Below are positions 53,776-64,000 of a stretch of DNA of 64,000 nt, piece by piece. Numbering within the stretch: the first letter of the stretch is position 1; each line of letters begins with the position of its first letter. Under the pieces are notes generated by a model, which saw only the letters and a list, made by a program, of their open reading frames with translations, was not told the DNA's origin and ran no database searches. Source of the stretch: Mesorhizobium sophorae (GTDB lineage Bacteria; Pseudomonadota; Alphaproteobacteria; Rhizobiales; Rhizobiaceae); contig NZ_NNRI01000017.1 of assembly GCF_002270415.1 (NCBI RefSeq), positions 372,001 through 436,000 on the forward strand. Direction: 5' to 3'. Made by a program: the position numbers and the translations under genes.

Positions 53776-54540
53776 TCAAGCCAGCAAGGGGCTCAGGTCC
53801 TGGCCAAGGCCGCCATCGACGGTCAGCCGCGCGCCTGTGGTGAAGGTTGCGTCGAAAGCCAGGAACAGCACCGCACGCGCCACCTCATCGATGGTGCCGT
53901 GACGCCTCATCGGCGTGACCGCGTCGCCGATCGCCATGAAGGCCGCCCGCTCCTCGGCGGAAGCGCTCGCCACGCCCATTGTCGGCGTATCGATGAAGCC
54001 GGGGCTGACCACATTCACGCGGATCCGGCGCGGCAGGAGCTCGGCGGCGAGGACCTTGGCGAAAGCGCGAAGTGCTGCCTTCGACCCGGAATAGACGCTC
54101 ATTCCGCCGTTGCCGGATTCATCGGCGATCGACGAGGTGAAGACGATCGCACCACCATCCTTGATGAGCGGCAGCAGGCGCTGTGCGGTGAAGAAGGCGC
54201 CTTTCGTGTTGACGCTGAAGATGCGGTCGTAGCTGTCCTCGGTGACCCGCTCCACCGGCTCGAGATTGGCAACCCCGGCATTGATGTGGAGGAAGTCGAT
54301 CTGGCCGAGCTTCTGTCCCACTTCCGCCCCGAGCGTGACGATATCGGCCATGTCGCCCATGTCCGACTGGACGACATGGGCGCGCGAAAACAACTTCGCT
54401 CGGGCGGCTTCGATGTTGCGATGATCGCGGCCGGTGACCAGCACGTCGGCGCCGCCTTCGACCAGCGCCTCCGCCACGGCCAGCCCCATGCCGTGCGTTC
54501 CGCCGATCACCACGGCCTTCTTGTTTGCGTATCGTGTCAT
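53776..54540 (-). CDS. Short-chain dehydrogenase/reductase
   Basis: A 254-residue classical SDR with cofactor loop VVIGGTHGMGLAVAE, the NAG-type loop INAGVANLEPV, catalytic Ser in VFTSSIADES and YSGSK. The substrate is not predictable. It is divergent from an HxlR regulator (54725), a common pairing for redox- or aldehyde-responsive reductases. The downstream frameshifted oxidoreductase is 32 bases away. Confidence 0.92.
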   Translation of the reverse strand: MTRYANKKAVVIGGTHGMGLAVAEALVEGGADVLVTGRDHRNIEAARAKLFSRAHVVQSDMGDMADIVTLGAEVGQKLGQIDFLHINAGVANLEPVERVTEDSYDRIFSVNTKGAFFTAQRLLPLIKDGGAIVFTSSIADESGNGGMSVYSGSKAALRAFAKVLAAELLPRRIRVNVVSPGFIDTPTMGVASASAEERAAFMAIGDAVTPMRRHGTIDEVARAVLFLAFDATFTTGARLTVDGGLGQDLSPLLA

Positions 54541-54724
54541 GATCCATCCTTTTCGCCAAAATTCGACCGCCGACGGCCTTTGCAGGCCGAAGCAAGGTAC
54601 CGATATGTTGTTGTGCTGTTTGCCGGTGCCGGCGATCTGTTTTGAAGTTATGGACCGGCTTGGGTTTTCTCAAGTACCGACAAAAATGTAAGCCACCCAC
54701 CGATTGCTCAGAATTGGATGAAAC

Positions 54725-55093
54725 ATGGGAAAGAAACAGCCAGATAGTTGCGGATTGGGACCGGCGCTGGAGGTGATCGGCGGCAAATGGAAAGCTTTGT
54801 TGCTCTGGCAGATCCACAAGGCGCCGGCGCGCTTCGGTGAACTGAAGCGGCTGGTGCCTGACATCAGTGAAAAGATGTTGATCCAGCAGCTGCGCGAAAT
54901 GGAGGCCGACGGCATCGTCCACCGCGAGGTCTTCCCCGAAGTTCCGCCCCGGGTCGAATACTCGATCACCGAATTCGGTATCGAGCTGGACAATGCCCTG
55001 ATCCCGCTCGCCAGATGGGGCAAGCAACATGCCGGCCGGTCCGACGGGCAAGGCCACGGCAAGGCAAGCGCGCTCGCGCCGCAGGGCCTATGA
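54725..55093 (+). CDS. HxlR-family transcriptional regulator
   Basis: A 122-residue winged-helix protein with the HxlR signature CGLGPALEVIGGKWKALLLW and a single N-terminal Cys, often a redox or electrophile sensor in this family. Then come RFGELKRLVPDISEKMLIQQ and the beta wing PRVEYSITEFG. Divergent from the SDR gene; it is the probable local regulator. A GTACCGAYA sequence occurs twice in the 184-base spacer (54597, 54674). Confidence 0.92.
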   Translation: MGKKQPDSCGLGPALEVIGGKWKALLLWQIHKAPARFGELKRLVPDISEKMLIQQLREMEADGIVHREVFPEVPPRVEYSITEFGIELDNALIPLARWGKQHAGRSDGQGHGKASALAPQGL

Positions 55094-55109
55094 CCAACGC
55101 CGAACAGCA

Positions 55110-55138
55110 AAACGCCGCGGGTTGAAGCCGCGGCGTTT
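55110..55138. terminator. Terminator shared by hxlR-type gene and ftsH
   Basis: A perfect 11-base stem (AAACGCCGCGG and complement) with a seven-base loop, followed by GTTTTTC on the plus strand. It sits between the convergent ends of the two genes. Confidence 0.88.
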
Positions 55139-55163
55139 GTTTTTCTGAAATCAGTGGCCCCTG

Positions 55164-57092
<1,929 letters not shown>

Positions 57093-57216
57093 CAATTGTC
57101 CCGTTGGCGTCCGCGCGTCGGACACACGTCATGAGAGGAAACTTGCGCCTAACATAGGGAGAGCGCCTCCCCTTGCCAAGCAGAACAGCAGGTCTGGGTT
57201 AAGCTTTCGCCCAACA

Positions 57217-58590
57217 TCAACCGGCACTGTGGCCACTGAAAGGCAAGGCGGGAAGCGGGGCCGCGCCAATCAGCCCTGCGACGGCCCGCGCCGGCGCCAG
57301 GTCGAAGGACGGCAGGAAGCGGGCAAAGGGGGCAACGGCCGGCCGTGCCTCGACCACAGCAGGGGCCCGGATGCTCCCCGGCAAACCAAGGCATTCACCG
57401 GCTCGCCATAGCGCCGGCTCGGCGGCGAGCGCGGCGCGCATCAGGCTTGGCGGGGTTTGCCCCTCGCCGATCGGCGGCCGCTTGGCTGCTGCGCCGAACG
57501 GGGCGATCAACAATGCGCCGCTGCTGTCGTTCAATGTGATGCGCCGGCGGCCATCCCAGAGGGTGCCCTCGGTGACTGCGGCGGCGGGCGGCAGGCCGCG
57601 CGCCTCGCGGCGCAGGAAAATGCCGGCGCGCCGGGAATCGACCACCGTCCGCGACAATGTGGCGCAAAGAAATCCGGCCTTCAGCCGGCCAAACAGCGCC
57701 TCGCTGCGGGCCTGGTTCGGCAGAAAGGCAATCCCGCCGGTCGTGGCCAGCAGAAGGCGCAGTGCGTAGACGGCCGCATGCTCCTCCCCGGCGGTCAGCA
57801 AGCCAGGATCAAGACGAATGAGCCCCGCCGCCGGCTGCGTCGCGAAACGGCGGATCAGGTCCGCGGCAGCCAGGCCAAGCTGCCGGCGCGCGTTGCCCTC
57901 ATGCGCGGCCAGCGCCAGCGCATCGTCGATGCGCTGCATGCCGTTCTCGTCGGCTAGCGTCGCGCGCAGGCGCGGTCGCTCGAACGCCTCGTCGACATTG
58001 GTCGGGTCGTCGGCCCAGTCGACATGTTGACGCCGCAGGACGTTGCGCAAGGCCGCGCGGCGCGTGCCGAGAAGCGGCCGCACGATCCAGCTGCGCCAGT
58101 CATACAAGGTGGCCGGCGCCATGCCGGCAAGCCCGCGACCTGCCGTGTCGGCATGGCCCCGGCCCTCATCACGGACCTGCCGCATCAACACCGTTTCCGC
58201 CTGGTCGTCGGCGGTATGGCCGGTCAGGATCAGGCCGATGCCTTGCGCCAGTGCCGCCTCGGCCAGCAGCCGGTAACGCGCTTCCCGGGCCGCGGCGGGC
58301 AGACCGGTCGATGGCTTGGGGCCGGACCATGTCAGGATGCGATGCGCAATGGCGTGCTTGGCGCACAGCCTCGCCATCCCCTGCGCTTCCGCTGCCGAAC
58401 CGGGCCGCAAATCGTGGTCGATCGTCACTGCCAGCAGCTTCGTTGCCGGCGCAGTGCGGTCGAGATGGTGTTTGAGAAGGAGGAGCAGGGCGGTCGAGTC
58501 GCTGCCGCCGGACACGGCCGCAACGGCGCCGCTGGTAAAATCGATATGCGAAAAAAGGCTCTTCGAGAGGTCAGGCTCGATATCGAGCAT
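57217..58590 (-). CDS. tilS: tRNA(Ile)-lysidine synthase
   Basis: A 457-residue enzyme that modifies the wobble cytidine of tRNA-Ile(CAU) to lysidine, allowing AUA decoding; it is essential in most bacteria. The PP-loop is AAVSGGSDSTALLLLL. Further signatures are LTGHTADDQAETVLMR and LAGMAPATLYDWRSWIVRPLL. The frame is open to 58755, but the ATG at 58590 begins the family sequence. Position between cpoB and ftsH is the conserved rhizobial order. Confidence 0.95.
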   Translation of the reverse strand: MLDIEPDLSKSLFSHIDFTSGAVAAVSGGSDSTALLLLLKHHLDRTAPATKLLAVTIDHDLRPGSAAEAQGMARLCAKHAIAHRILTWSGPKPSTGLPAAAREARYRLLAEAALAQGIGLILTGHTADDQAETVLMRQVRDEGRGHADTAGRGLAGMAPATLYDWRSWIVRPLLGTRRAALRNVLRRQHVDWADDPTNVDEAFERPRLRATLADENGMQRIDDALALAAHEGNARRQLGLAAADLIRRFATQPAAGLIRLDPGLLTAGEEHAAVYALRLLLATTGGIAFLPNQARSEALFGRLKAGFLCATLSRTVVDSRRAGIFLRREARGLPPAAAVTEGTLWDGRRRITLNDSSGALLIAPFGAAAKRPPIGEGQTPPSLMRAALAAEPALWRAGECLGLPGSIRAPAVVEARPAVAPFARFLPSFDLAPARAVAGLIGAAPLPALPFSGHSAG

Positions 58591-58648
58591 CAATGCATGT
58601 CGCCCAAAGATGGTCCCGGTTTCGGGGCAACGACATGCACGGAAAGGA

Positions 58649-59719
58649 TCAGCACGCCGCCAGCGCCTTTTCCTGCTTGACGCGTTCCTTGAGCGCACCG
58701 GAGATGTCGGGGTAGCGCTTGCCGATCTCGCTGAAGGTGGCGCAGGCCACGTCATGCTGCTTGAGGCCGACCAGCGACACGCCGAGCTTCAGCAACATGT
58801 CGGGAGCTTTCTTGGCCTTGGGATAGTCCTTGCTGGCAGAGAGGAAAGTCTCGGCCGCGTCGCGATATTTCTGCTGGCCGAGCAAAGACTCGCCAAGCCA
58901 GTAATGCGCATCCGCCGCCTTCGCATCCTTGGGGAAGCGGGAGATATGATCGCGAAAACCCTGCTCGGCGGTGCTGTAGTCGCCCGAGAGGATGAACTGA
59001 TAGGAGTTGCGGTAGAGTTCCTCGGGGTCGTTGGTGGCGGGCAATGCCGCCACCACCGTGCCGTCGGACTTGCCGGCCTTGGCCGGAGCGCCGCTGGCTG
59101 GCGCGGTGTCCTGCACCGGCGCGGTCGCCTGGGTGCTGCCGCCGGCATCGATGACATTACCGTTCTTGTCGACGGTGATGGTGCCGAAAGTCTTTTCCGG
59201 CGCTCCCGTTCCTGGAATCACTTTGCCGGGGTCGCCATTGGGCGATTCGACGATGACCTCCTGGCCGGCGGCGGGCGCGGTGCCCGCATCGGCCGGCGCC
59301 TGCGTTGCCGGAGCCGCTGCCACATCGGTGTTGGTATCCGTCGTGGTGGCGTCCGATTTCTTCTGTGCCGGCGGCTGCCCGCCTTGCGTGCCGCCTTCAA
59401 GCTGCTGGAAGCGGAACTCGTTGTCTTCCTGCTGCTTGCGGATCTGCTCCTGCATCTGCAGGACCTGGAAATTGAGTTCCTCGATCTTGCCGTTCATCTG
59501 CCGCAGCTGCTCTTCCAGCCCGGTCACGGCGGTACCGTCGGACTGCACCAGCTGAACCTGATCCGATTTCTTCTTCTGGCCGAAAATGCCGGGCAATTCG
59601 ATGCTGGGCAGATGGAAGGAAAAGCCGCTGTCGGTCGATTGCCCTGTGCCCGCCAGAGCCGTGACGCCTGATAGGAGCAACAGCGCAAGGGTGCCGCTTA
59701 GAACCGATCTCAAATGCAT
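58649..59719 (-). CDS. cpoB: Tol-Pal system protein CpoB (YbgF)
   Basis: A 356-residue periplasmic protein. The signal peptide (VLSGTLALLLLSGVTALA) precedes a coiled coil (EEQLRQMNGKIEELNFQVLQ, residues about 68-105) that trimerises. A disordered Thr/Ala/Pro-rich linker follows, and then a C-terminal TPR domain (YRNSYQFILSGDYSTAEQGF). It links Tol-Pal to peptidoglycan synthesis at the division septum. Confidence 0.93.
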   Translation of the reverse strand: MHLRSVLSGTLALLLLSGVTALAGTGQSTDSGFSFHLPSIELPGIFGQKKKSDQVQLVQSDGTAVTGLEEQLRQMNGKIEELNFQVLQMQEQIRKQQEDNEFRFQQLEGGTQGGQPPAQKKSDATTTDTNTDVAAAPATQAPADAGTAPAAGQEVIVESPNGDPGKVIPGTGAPEKTFGTITVDKNGNVIDAGGSTQATAPVQDTAPASGAPAKAGKSDGTVVAALPATNDPEELYRNSYQFILSGDYSTAEQGFRDHISRFPKDAKAADAHYWLGESLLGQQKYRDAAETFLSASKDYPKAKKAPDMLLKLGVSLVGLKQHDVACATFSEIGKRYPDISGALKERVKQEKALAAC

Positions 59720-59847
59720 GTGCCTCTCGCCGTGATTTCGTTAGCTTGTTCGCGCCTTCCAATCAGAGTGGGACCAGCCAAGCGCCCTCGGCTCATAGCA
59801 GGAGCCGAGACTTCGGCCAAATTTTGTTTCGGGCATCCGGATATGAA

Positions 59848-59871
59848 AAAGGCGGCCCTGGGGCCGCCTTT
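59848..59871 (-). terminator. Terminator after pal
   Basis: A ten-base stem (AAAGGCGGCC and complement) with loop CTGG. On the minus strand it is followed by TTTTTCATATCC. It lies between pal and cpoB, so part of the transcription of the cluster probably ends here. Confidence 0.8.
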
Positions 59872-59943
59872 CGCAAGGGTGTGTGGCATTTTTGCCGCTA
59901 GACCGTCGCGCCTCCTTGACGCTCCGGTCGGCAGCACGACGGC

Positions 59944-60450
59944 TCAGGAACCCGCGCCGCTGAGCGTGGTGACCGCACGGCGGTTCTGCGACCAGCAGGA
60001 GATGTCGTCGCACACCGCGACCGGACGCTCCTTGCCGTAGGAAATCGTCTTCAACCGGCTCGCCGAAACGCCCTTGGCGACGAGGAAGTCGCGGGTGGCG
60101 GCGGCGCGGCGGGCGCCGAGCGCCAGATTGTACTCGCGCGTGCCGCGTTCATCGGCATGGCCTTCGATGACGATGGCATACTGCTTGTACTGGTTCAGCC
60201 ACTGCGCCTGGCGCGAAAGCGTCGTCTGCGCATCGGCGCGGATCGAGGTCGAGTCCGTATCGAAGAAGATGCGGTCGCCGATGTTGACGGTAAAGTCCTT
60301 TGCCGAGCCGGGCGTTGCCGCGCCGGCGCCGTTGAGGCCAAGGTCGGCGGCATTGTTCGGTGTTTTCTTCGAGGCGCAACCGGCGATGGCGAGCATCGCC
60401 ACCAGCGCGATCATGACCGGGTTTCTGGTAAGTGCTGCGATACGGCCCAT
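59944..60450 (-). CDS. pal: Peptidoglycan-associated lipoprotein
   Basis: A 168-residue outer-membrane lipoprotein. The lipobox is MLAIAGC (signal MIALVAMLAIAGCASKK). The OmpA-like peptidoglycan-binding domain carries HADERGTREYNLALGARRA. It anchors the outer membrane to the wall with TolB. The ATG at 60450 follows AGGAGAGGCGGC. Confidence 0.96.
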   Translation of the reverse strand: MGRIAALTRNPVMIALVAMLAIAGCASKKTPNNAADLGLNGAGAATPGSAKDFTVNIGDRIFFDTDSTSIRADAQTTLSRQAQWLNQYKQYAIVIEGHADERGTREYNLALGARRAAATRDFLVAKGVSASRLKTISYGKERPVAVCDDISCWSQNRRAVTTLSGAGS

Positions 60451-60632
60451 GCCGCCTCTCCTTCGCATTTCGAGTGATTTCGTTGATCACCCAGTAACCA
60501 CGTTTGGGTTAACCGGCATTCAAGAAACACGGTTAAAATTTGGTTTAGACTGCCCGTCCGCAGCCGTTTGGCAAAGCCACATTTCGCGCGGACCGTAGGC
60601 GTAAATGCGGCCAAAACGCGACCGTGACGTGA

Positions 60633-60656
60633 AAAGAGGCCCTGTTGGGCCTCTTT
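60633..60656 (-). terminator. Terminator after tolB
   Basis: A perfect ten-base stem (AAAGAGGCCC and complement) with loop TGTT, 49 bases past the tolB stop. T-rich ends suit minus-strand termination, so pal probably also has its own promoter in the 60469-60704 gap. Confidence 0.82.
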
Positions 60657-60704
60657 CAGCAGTGCCGCGCGGGATGCTGGAGCAAGGCATGCTCAAGCCC
60701 AGCT

Positions 60705-62015
60705 TTATTCCAGCAACGGCGACCAAGCCGGGTCCGAAGCAAAATTCGTCGTCGGGATCGACTGTTCGTTGCGGCCGGTGAGGTCGACGGAGACCAGCTT
60801 CGGTCCGCCGGCGGAATCGCGGAAGAACATCAGCACGCGGCCGTTCGGCGCCCAGGTCGGCCCTTCCTGCTGGAAACCGGACGACAGGATCCGCTCGCCC
60901 GAGCCATCGGTCTTCATGACGCCGATCTGGAACTCGCCGCCTGTCTGTTTGGTGAAGGCGATGAGATCGCCGCGCGGCGACCACACCGGCGTCGAATAGA
61001 CGCCGTCGCCGAAGGAGATGCGGTTCTGGCCCGAGCCATCGGCGCCCATCACATAGATCTGGGCGCGCCCGCCACGATCGGAGGTGAACACCACCTGGCT
61101 GCCGTCGGGCGAATAGGACGGCGACGTGTCGATGGCGGTCGAATTGGTCAACCGCGTCGTCGAACGGCTCCGCAAGTCCATGGCGAAGATGTTGGAATTG
61201 CCGTCGTCGCGCAGCAGGCTCATGATCACCTTCTGGCCGTCGGGTGAAAAGCGCGGCGCAAAGGTCATGCCCGGAAAATTGCCGACCAGTTCGCGCTGGC
61301 CGGTCTCGATCTGCAGCAGGTAGACCCGCGGCTGACCGCTTTCATAGGACATGTAGGTGATTTCCTGGCGGTTCGGCGAGAAGCGCGGCGTCAGCACGAT
61401 CGACTTGCCATCGGAGAGATAGCGGACGTTGGCGCCGTCCTGATCCATGATGGCGAGGCGCTTCTTGCGCGCGTTCTTGGCGCCGGATTCGTCGATGAAG
61501 ACGACGCGGGTGTCGAAGTAACCCTTCTCGCCGGTCAGCCTCTCGTAGATCGCGTCGGCGATGATGTGGGCGACGCGCCTCGTATTGGCGTCGTTGGCAA
61601 AGAACTGCTCGCCGGACATCTGCTGGCCGGCAAAGGTGTCCCACAGCCGGTACTGGGCGCGAATGCGGCCGTCAGCCTCCTTGCCGACGCTGCCGGTGAC
61701 CAGCGCCTGCGCATTGATCACTTTCCAGTCGTCGAAGCGCGGTGCTGCATCCGGATTGGAGATCTTCTCGATGAAGGCACTCTTGTCGATCGGCGCGAAC
61801 AGTCCCGAGCGCTTCAGATCGGCGGTGACGATTTCGGAGATCTGGGCGCCAAGCGCGTCGCCGCCCTGGAAATCGGTGATGGCGATCGGCAGCGGTTCGA
61901 CATTGCCCTTGTTGACGTTGAGCTCGACGAGCGCCAGGGCCGGCAACGTGCCGGCCGCGGTCATGCCCATCGCCATAGCTGCTATCATCAGGAGCGGCTT
62001 GAGGATTGATTTCAT
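60705..62015 (-). CDS. tolB: Tol-Pal translocation protein TolB
   Basis: A 436-residue periplasmic protein with a signal peptide (LLMIAAMAMGMTAAGTLPAL) and an N-terminal alpha/beta domain. A six-bladed beta-propeller follows, with repeats such as FSPDGQKVIMSLLRDD and YSPDGSQVVFTSDRGG. It binds Pal and TolA. It follows tolA by 39 bases. Confidence 0.96.
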   Translation of the reverse strand: MKSILKPLLMIAAMAMGMTAAGTLPALALVELNVNKGNVEPLPIAITDFQGGDALGAQISEIVTADLKRSGLFAPIDKSAFIEKISNPDAAPRFDDWKVINAQALVTGSVGKEADGRIRAQYRLWDTFAGQQMSGEQFFANDANTRRVAHIIADAIYERLTGEKGYFDTRVVFIDESGAKNARKKRLAIMDQDGANVRYLSDGKSIVLTPRFSPNRQEITYMSYESGQPRVYLLQIETGQRELVGNFPGMTFAPRFSPDGQKVIMSLLRDDGNSNIFAMDLRSRSTTRLTNSTAIDTSPSYSPDGSQVVFTSDRGGRAQIYVMGADGSGQNRISFGDGVYSTPVWSPRGDLIAFTKQTGGEFQIGVMKTDGSGERILSSGFQQEGPTWAPNGRVLMFFRDSAGGPKLVSVDLTGRNEQSIPTTNFASDPAWSPLLE

Positions 62016-62054
62016 GTCTTCTCGCTTCTCGTACTGATTTTCGGATACTCGGGC

Positions 62055-63212
62055 CTACAGGCCCAGCATCTCCCTTGGATCGAAGGTGACGCGGACGTCG
62101 GCCCAGATGTCCTGCTTGCCCGCGGGGACCTGCAGGCCGGTGACATCGCATTTTTGCACGGCGCGAACGGCACTTTCGTCGAACTGGCGGTTTCCGCTCG
62201 ACTTTTCGACATTCGGGCGGCCATCCAGCTTGCCGGAGGCGTCCAGGTTGAAGCGGACGACGACGACGAAGTTTTCCGAACCTTCAAGGCCAACCGGAAG
62301 GGTCCAGCAGCCGCCGAGTTGGCTTTCCAGGGCGCCCATTTCCGATTTCGACAGCTTCTGGCCCTGATCCTTGTCGCCGCCGAGCGAGGCCTGCTGGGTC
62401 GAGCGCTTGGCACCGCCGCCGGACGGCTTCTGCTTGTCGAGGAGAGCCGAGATTTCGTCGGCGTTGAACTGCTTGTCTTCGGACTTCGGCTTCGACGAGG
62501 CTTCCTTGACCGGCTTGTCGGCATCCTTGCGTTCCGGCGCTTTGGCGCTTTCGGCCTGCGCCGGCTGCGGCTTCGGCCGCGCTTCCGGCGCGGGCGCCGA
62601 GTTCGGCAGCTGCGTCTCTTCGGTCGGCGGATCCTTGGCTATGGCTTCGGCGACAGCGTCAGGCTTGACCTCGGGCGTCGGATCGATGGCCGCGGTCTTG
62701 TCCTGCGGCGGCGGGGTCGGCGCCGGCTTGGCCGGCGTCGGCTTGGGGTCCGCCTGCTTGACCGGCTCGGGCTTCACCTCTTCCTTGGGTGTCGGCGCAG
62801 GCGCCACTTCCGTTGCTGGAATGGGCTTCGGCTTTTCCTGCGGCTTGGGCACGTCCTCGGGCTTCGGCTTTTCGATCGGGGTCGGCGCCGGCGGCGGAGC
62901 CGATGTCATGTCCACCGGCTTCGGCTTGGCTTCCGGCGTTACCGGCTTGTCGGTGTCGACGCTGTTCTCGCCGACCTTCTGCGATACCGGCACGATATCC
63001 GGGCGCTGGGTCGGCACAGGGGCCGGCTTTTCATGCATCACGGCCTTCTTGTCGCCCTGCAACGTCTGCGCAATGGCTTCCATCGGCACGATGTCGACCG
63101 CGACCGACTCGACATCGGCGGACGGGAGTGCGGCCGGCGCCGACAGCGTGAACAGGCCGAAGGCCAGCACCGCCGTATGCAAGATCACCGATGTGGTGAG
63201 GCCGGTCTTCAT
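62055..63212 (-). CDS. tolA: Tol-Pal protein TolA (TonB-like energy transducer)
   Basis: A 385-residue protein with one N-terminal transmembrane helix (SVILHTAVLAFGLFTLSAPA). A long Pro/Lys/Ala-rich periplasmic stem runs to about residue 285. A compact C-terminal TonB/TolA domain (LGGCWTLPVGLEGSENFVVV) ends the protein. It transmits proton-motive force from TolQR to the outer membrane. It sits 7 bases after tolR. Confidence 0.92.
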   Translation of the reverse strand: MKTGLTTSVILHTAVLAFGLFTLSAPAALPSADVESVAVDIVPMEAIAQTLQGDKKAVMHEKPAPVPTQRPDIVPVSQKVGENSVDTDKPVTPEAKPKPVDMTSAPPPAPTPIEKPKPEDVPKPQEKPKPIPATEVAPAPTPKEEVKPEPVKQADPKPTPAKPAPTPPPQDKTAAIDPTPEVKPDAVAEAIAKDPPTEETQLPNSAPAPEARPKPQPAQAESAKAPERKDADKPVKEASSKPKSEDKQFNADEISALLDKQKPSGGGAKRSTQQASLGGDKDQGQKLSKSEMGALESQLGGCWTLPVGLEGSENFVVVVRFNLDASGKLDGRPNVEKSSGNRQFDESAVRAVQKCDVTGLQVPAGKQDIWADVRVTFDPREMLGL

Positions 63213-63219
63213 CTCGCGT

Positions 63220-63672
63220 CTATTGATCCTGTTCCTGCAGTGAAACTAGGCCGATATTCTTGTAGCCAGCGGCCGAAATGCGGGCCATCACCTTCATCGC
63301 CGTGCCATAGTCGGTGGACTTGTCGCCACGGATGAAGATGCGCTCTTCATAGCCGGTCTTCGAGATCGCCTGCAGCTTGGCCACCAGTTCCTCGATCGGG
63401 ATCTCGGTTTCCTGCAGATAGATCTGGCCGGCGGCGTTGATCGAGACGGTGATCGGCTGCGTGTCGGCGTTCATCGCCTTGGCCTGCGTGTCCGGCAGGT
63501 CGATCGGCACGCCGACCGTCAGCATCGGTGCCGCGACCATGAAGATGATCAGCAGCACCAGCATCACGTCGACCATCGGCGTGACGTTGATCTCAGACAT
63601 CAGTGCATGGTGACGGCCGCGCCGCCTGTGGCCGCGCCCACCGCGTCCTCCCATGCCAACGGACATACCCAT
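63220..63672 (-). CDS. tolR: Tol-Pal protein TolR
   Basis: A 150-residue ExbD/TolR inner-membrane protein. Its helix carries the proton-relay Asp in MSEINVTPMVDVMLVLLIIF. A periplasmic domain follows (LPDTQAKAMNADTQPITVSI). It forms the stator with TolQ. The N-terminus is Gly/Arg/His-rich. It follows tolQ by 10 bases. Confidence 0.96.
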   Translation of the reverse strand: MGMSVGMGGRGGRGHRRRGRHHALMSEINVTPMVDVMLVLLIIFMVAAPMLTVGVPIDLPDTQAKAMNADTQPITVSINAAGQIYLQETEIPIEELVAKLQAISKTGYEERIFIRGDKSTDYGTAMKVMARISAAGYKNIGLVSLQEQDQ

Positions 63673-63682
63673 CAGTTACTCC

Positions 63683-64000
<318 letters not shown>

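Overview
The window looks like a piece of a Rhizobiales chromosome, most probably Mesorhizobium or a close relative. The evidence is high GC, a PHB (polyhydroxybutyrate) locus with PhaR, a second RpoH-type sigma factor behind an EcfG/RpoE2-type promoter, CarD, a DUF1036-pyk pair, paired Omp25/31-like barrels, an intergenic palindromic element of rhizobial style, and the order tolQRAB-pal-cpoB-tilS-ftsH-glmM. The assignment rests on gene content and order, not on a database search. I saw no tRNA, rRNA, insertion sequence, prophage or CRISPR array.

Layout. 0-6.8 kb: DUF1036-pyk, N-formylglutamate amidohydrolase, DUF1244, an MFS transporter, a divergent LysR/NAD(P)-binding protein pair and a 52-codon DUF3309 gene. 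6.9-15.5 kb: an RND efflux pump (membrane fusion protein plus permease), then an isoquinoline-1-oxidoreductase-like molybdenum hydroxylase operon (iorA, iorB, cytochrome c) divergent from a TetR regulator across a palindrome. 15.6-22.2 kb: an acetyl-CoA and storage-carbon neighbourhood with a patatin-like hydrolase, two divergent citrate synthase homologues (one fused to a helix-turn-helix domain), phaR, phaA and phaB. Matches to the PhaR site lie before phaA and before the patatin gene. 22.2-28.3 kb: a non-coding stretch packed with GANTC (CcrM) sites, a SUV3-like helicase, an S4 RNA-binding protein, a seven-iron ferredoxin and CarD.

28.3-40.7 kb: an amino-acid ABC transporter, rpoH2, an M48 lipoprotein protease, thiBPQ behind a TPP riboswitch, a divergent thiamine pyrophosphokinase, an ABC-F protein, and ccdA with a frameshifted ccdB. 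40.7-51.6 kb: an Ala/Pro-rich membrane protein, purA, an EamA transporter, serC-serA with a probable serC leader RNA, two outer-membrane barrels and glmM. 51.6-55.1 kb: an accessory segment between ftsH and glmM holding a secreted Cys-repeat protein, a frameshifted oxidoreductase, an SDR and an HxlR regulator. 55.1-64.0 kb: ftsH, tilS, cpoB, pal, tolB, tolA, tolR and the 3' part of tolQ.

Most of the window is conserved core chromosome. The points most worth follow-up are the GANTC-dense region, the HTH-citrate synthase with its facing paralogue, the PhaR-like box before the patatin gene, the Cys-repeat secreted protein, the palindrome inside the thi operon, and the two broken reading frames. 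Starts shorter than the longest open frame were chosen where a ribosome binding site, signal peptide or family N-terminus supported them.
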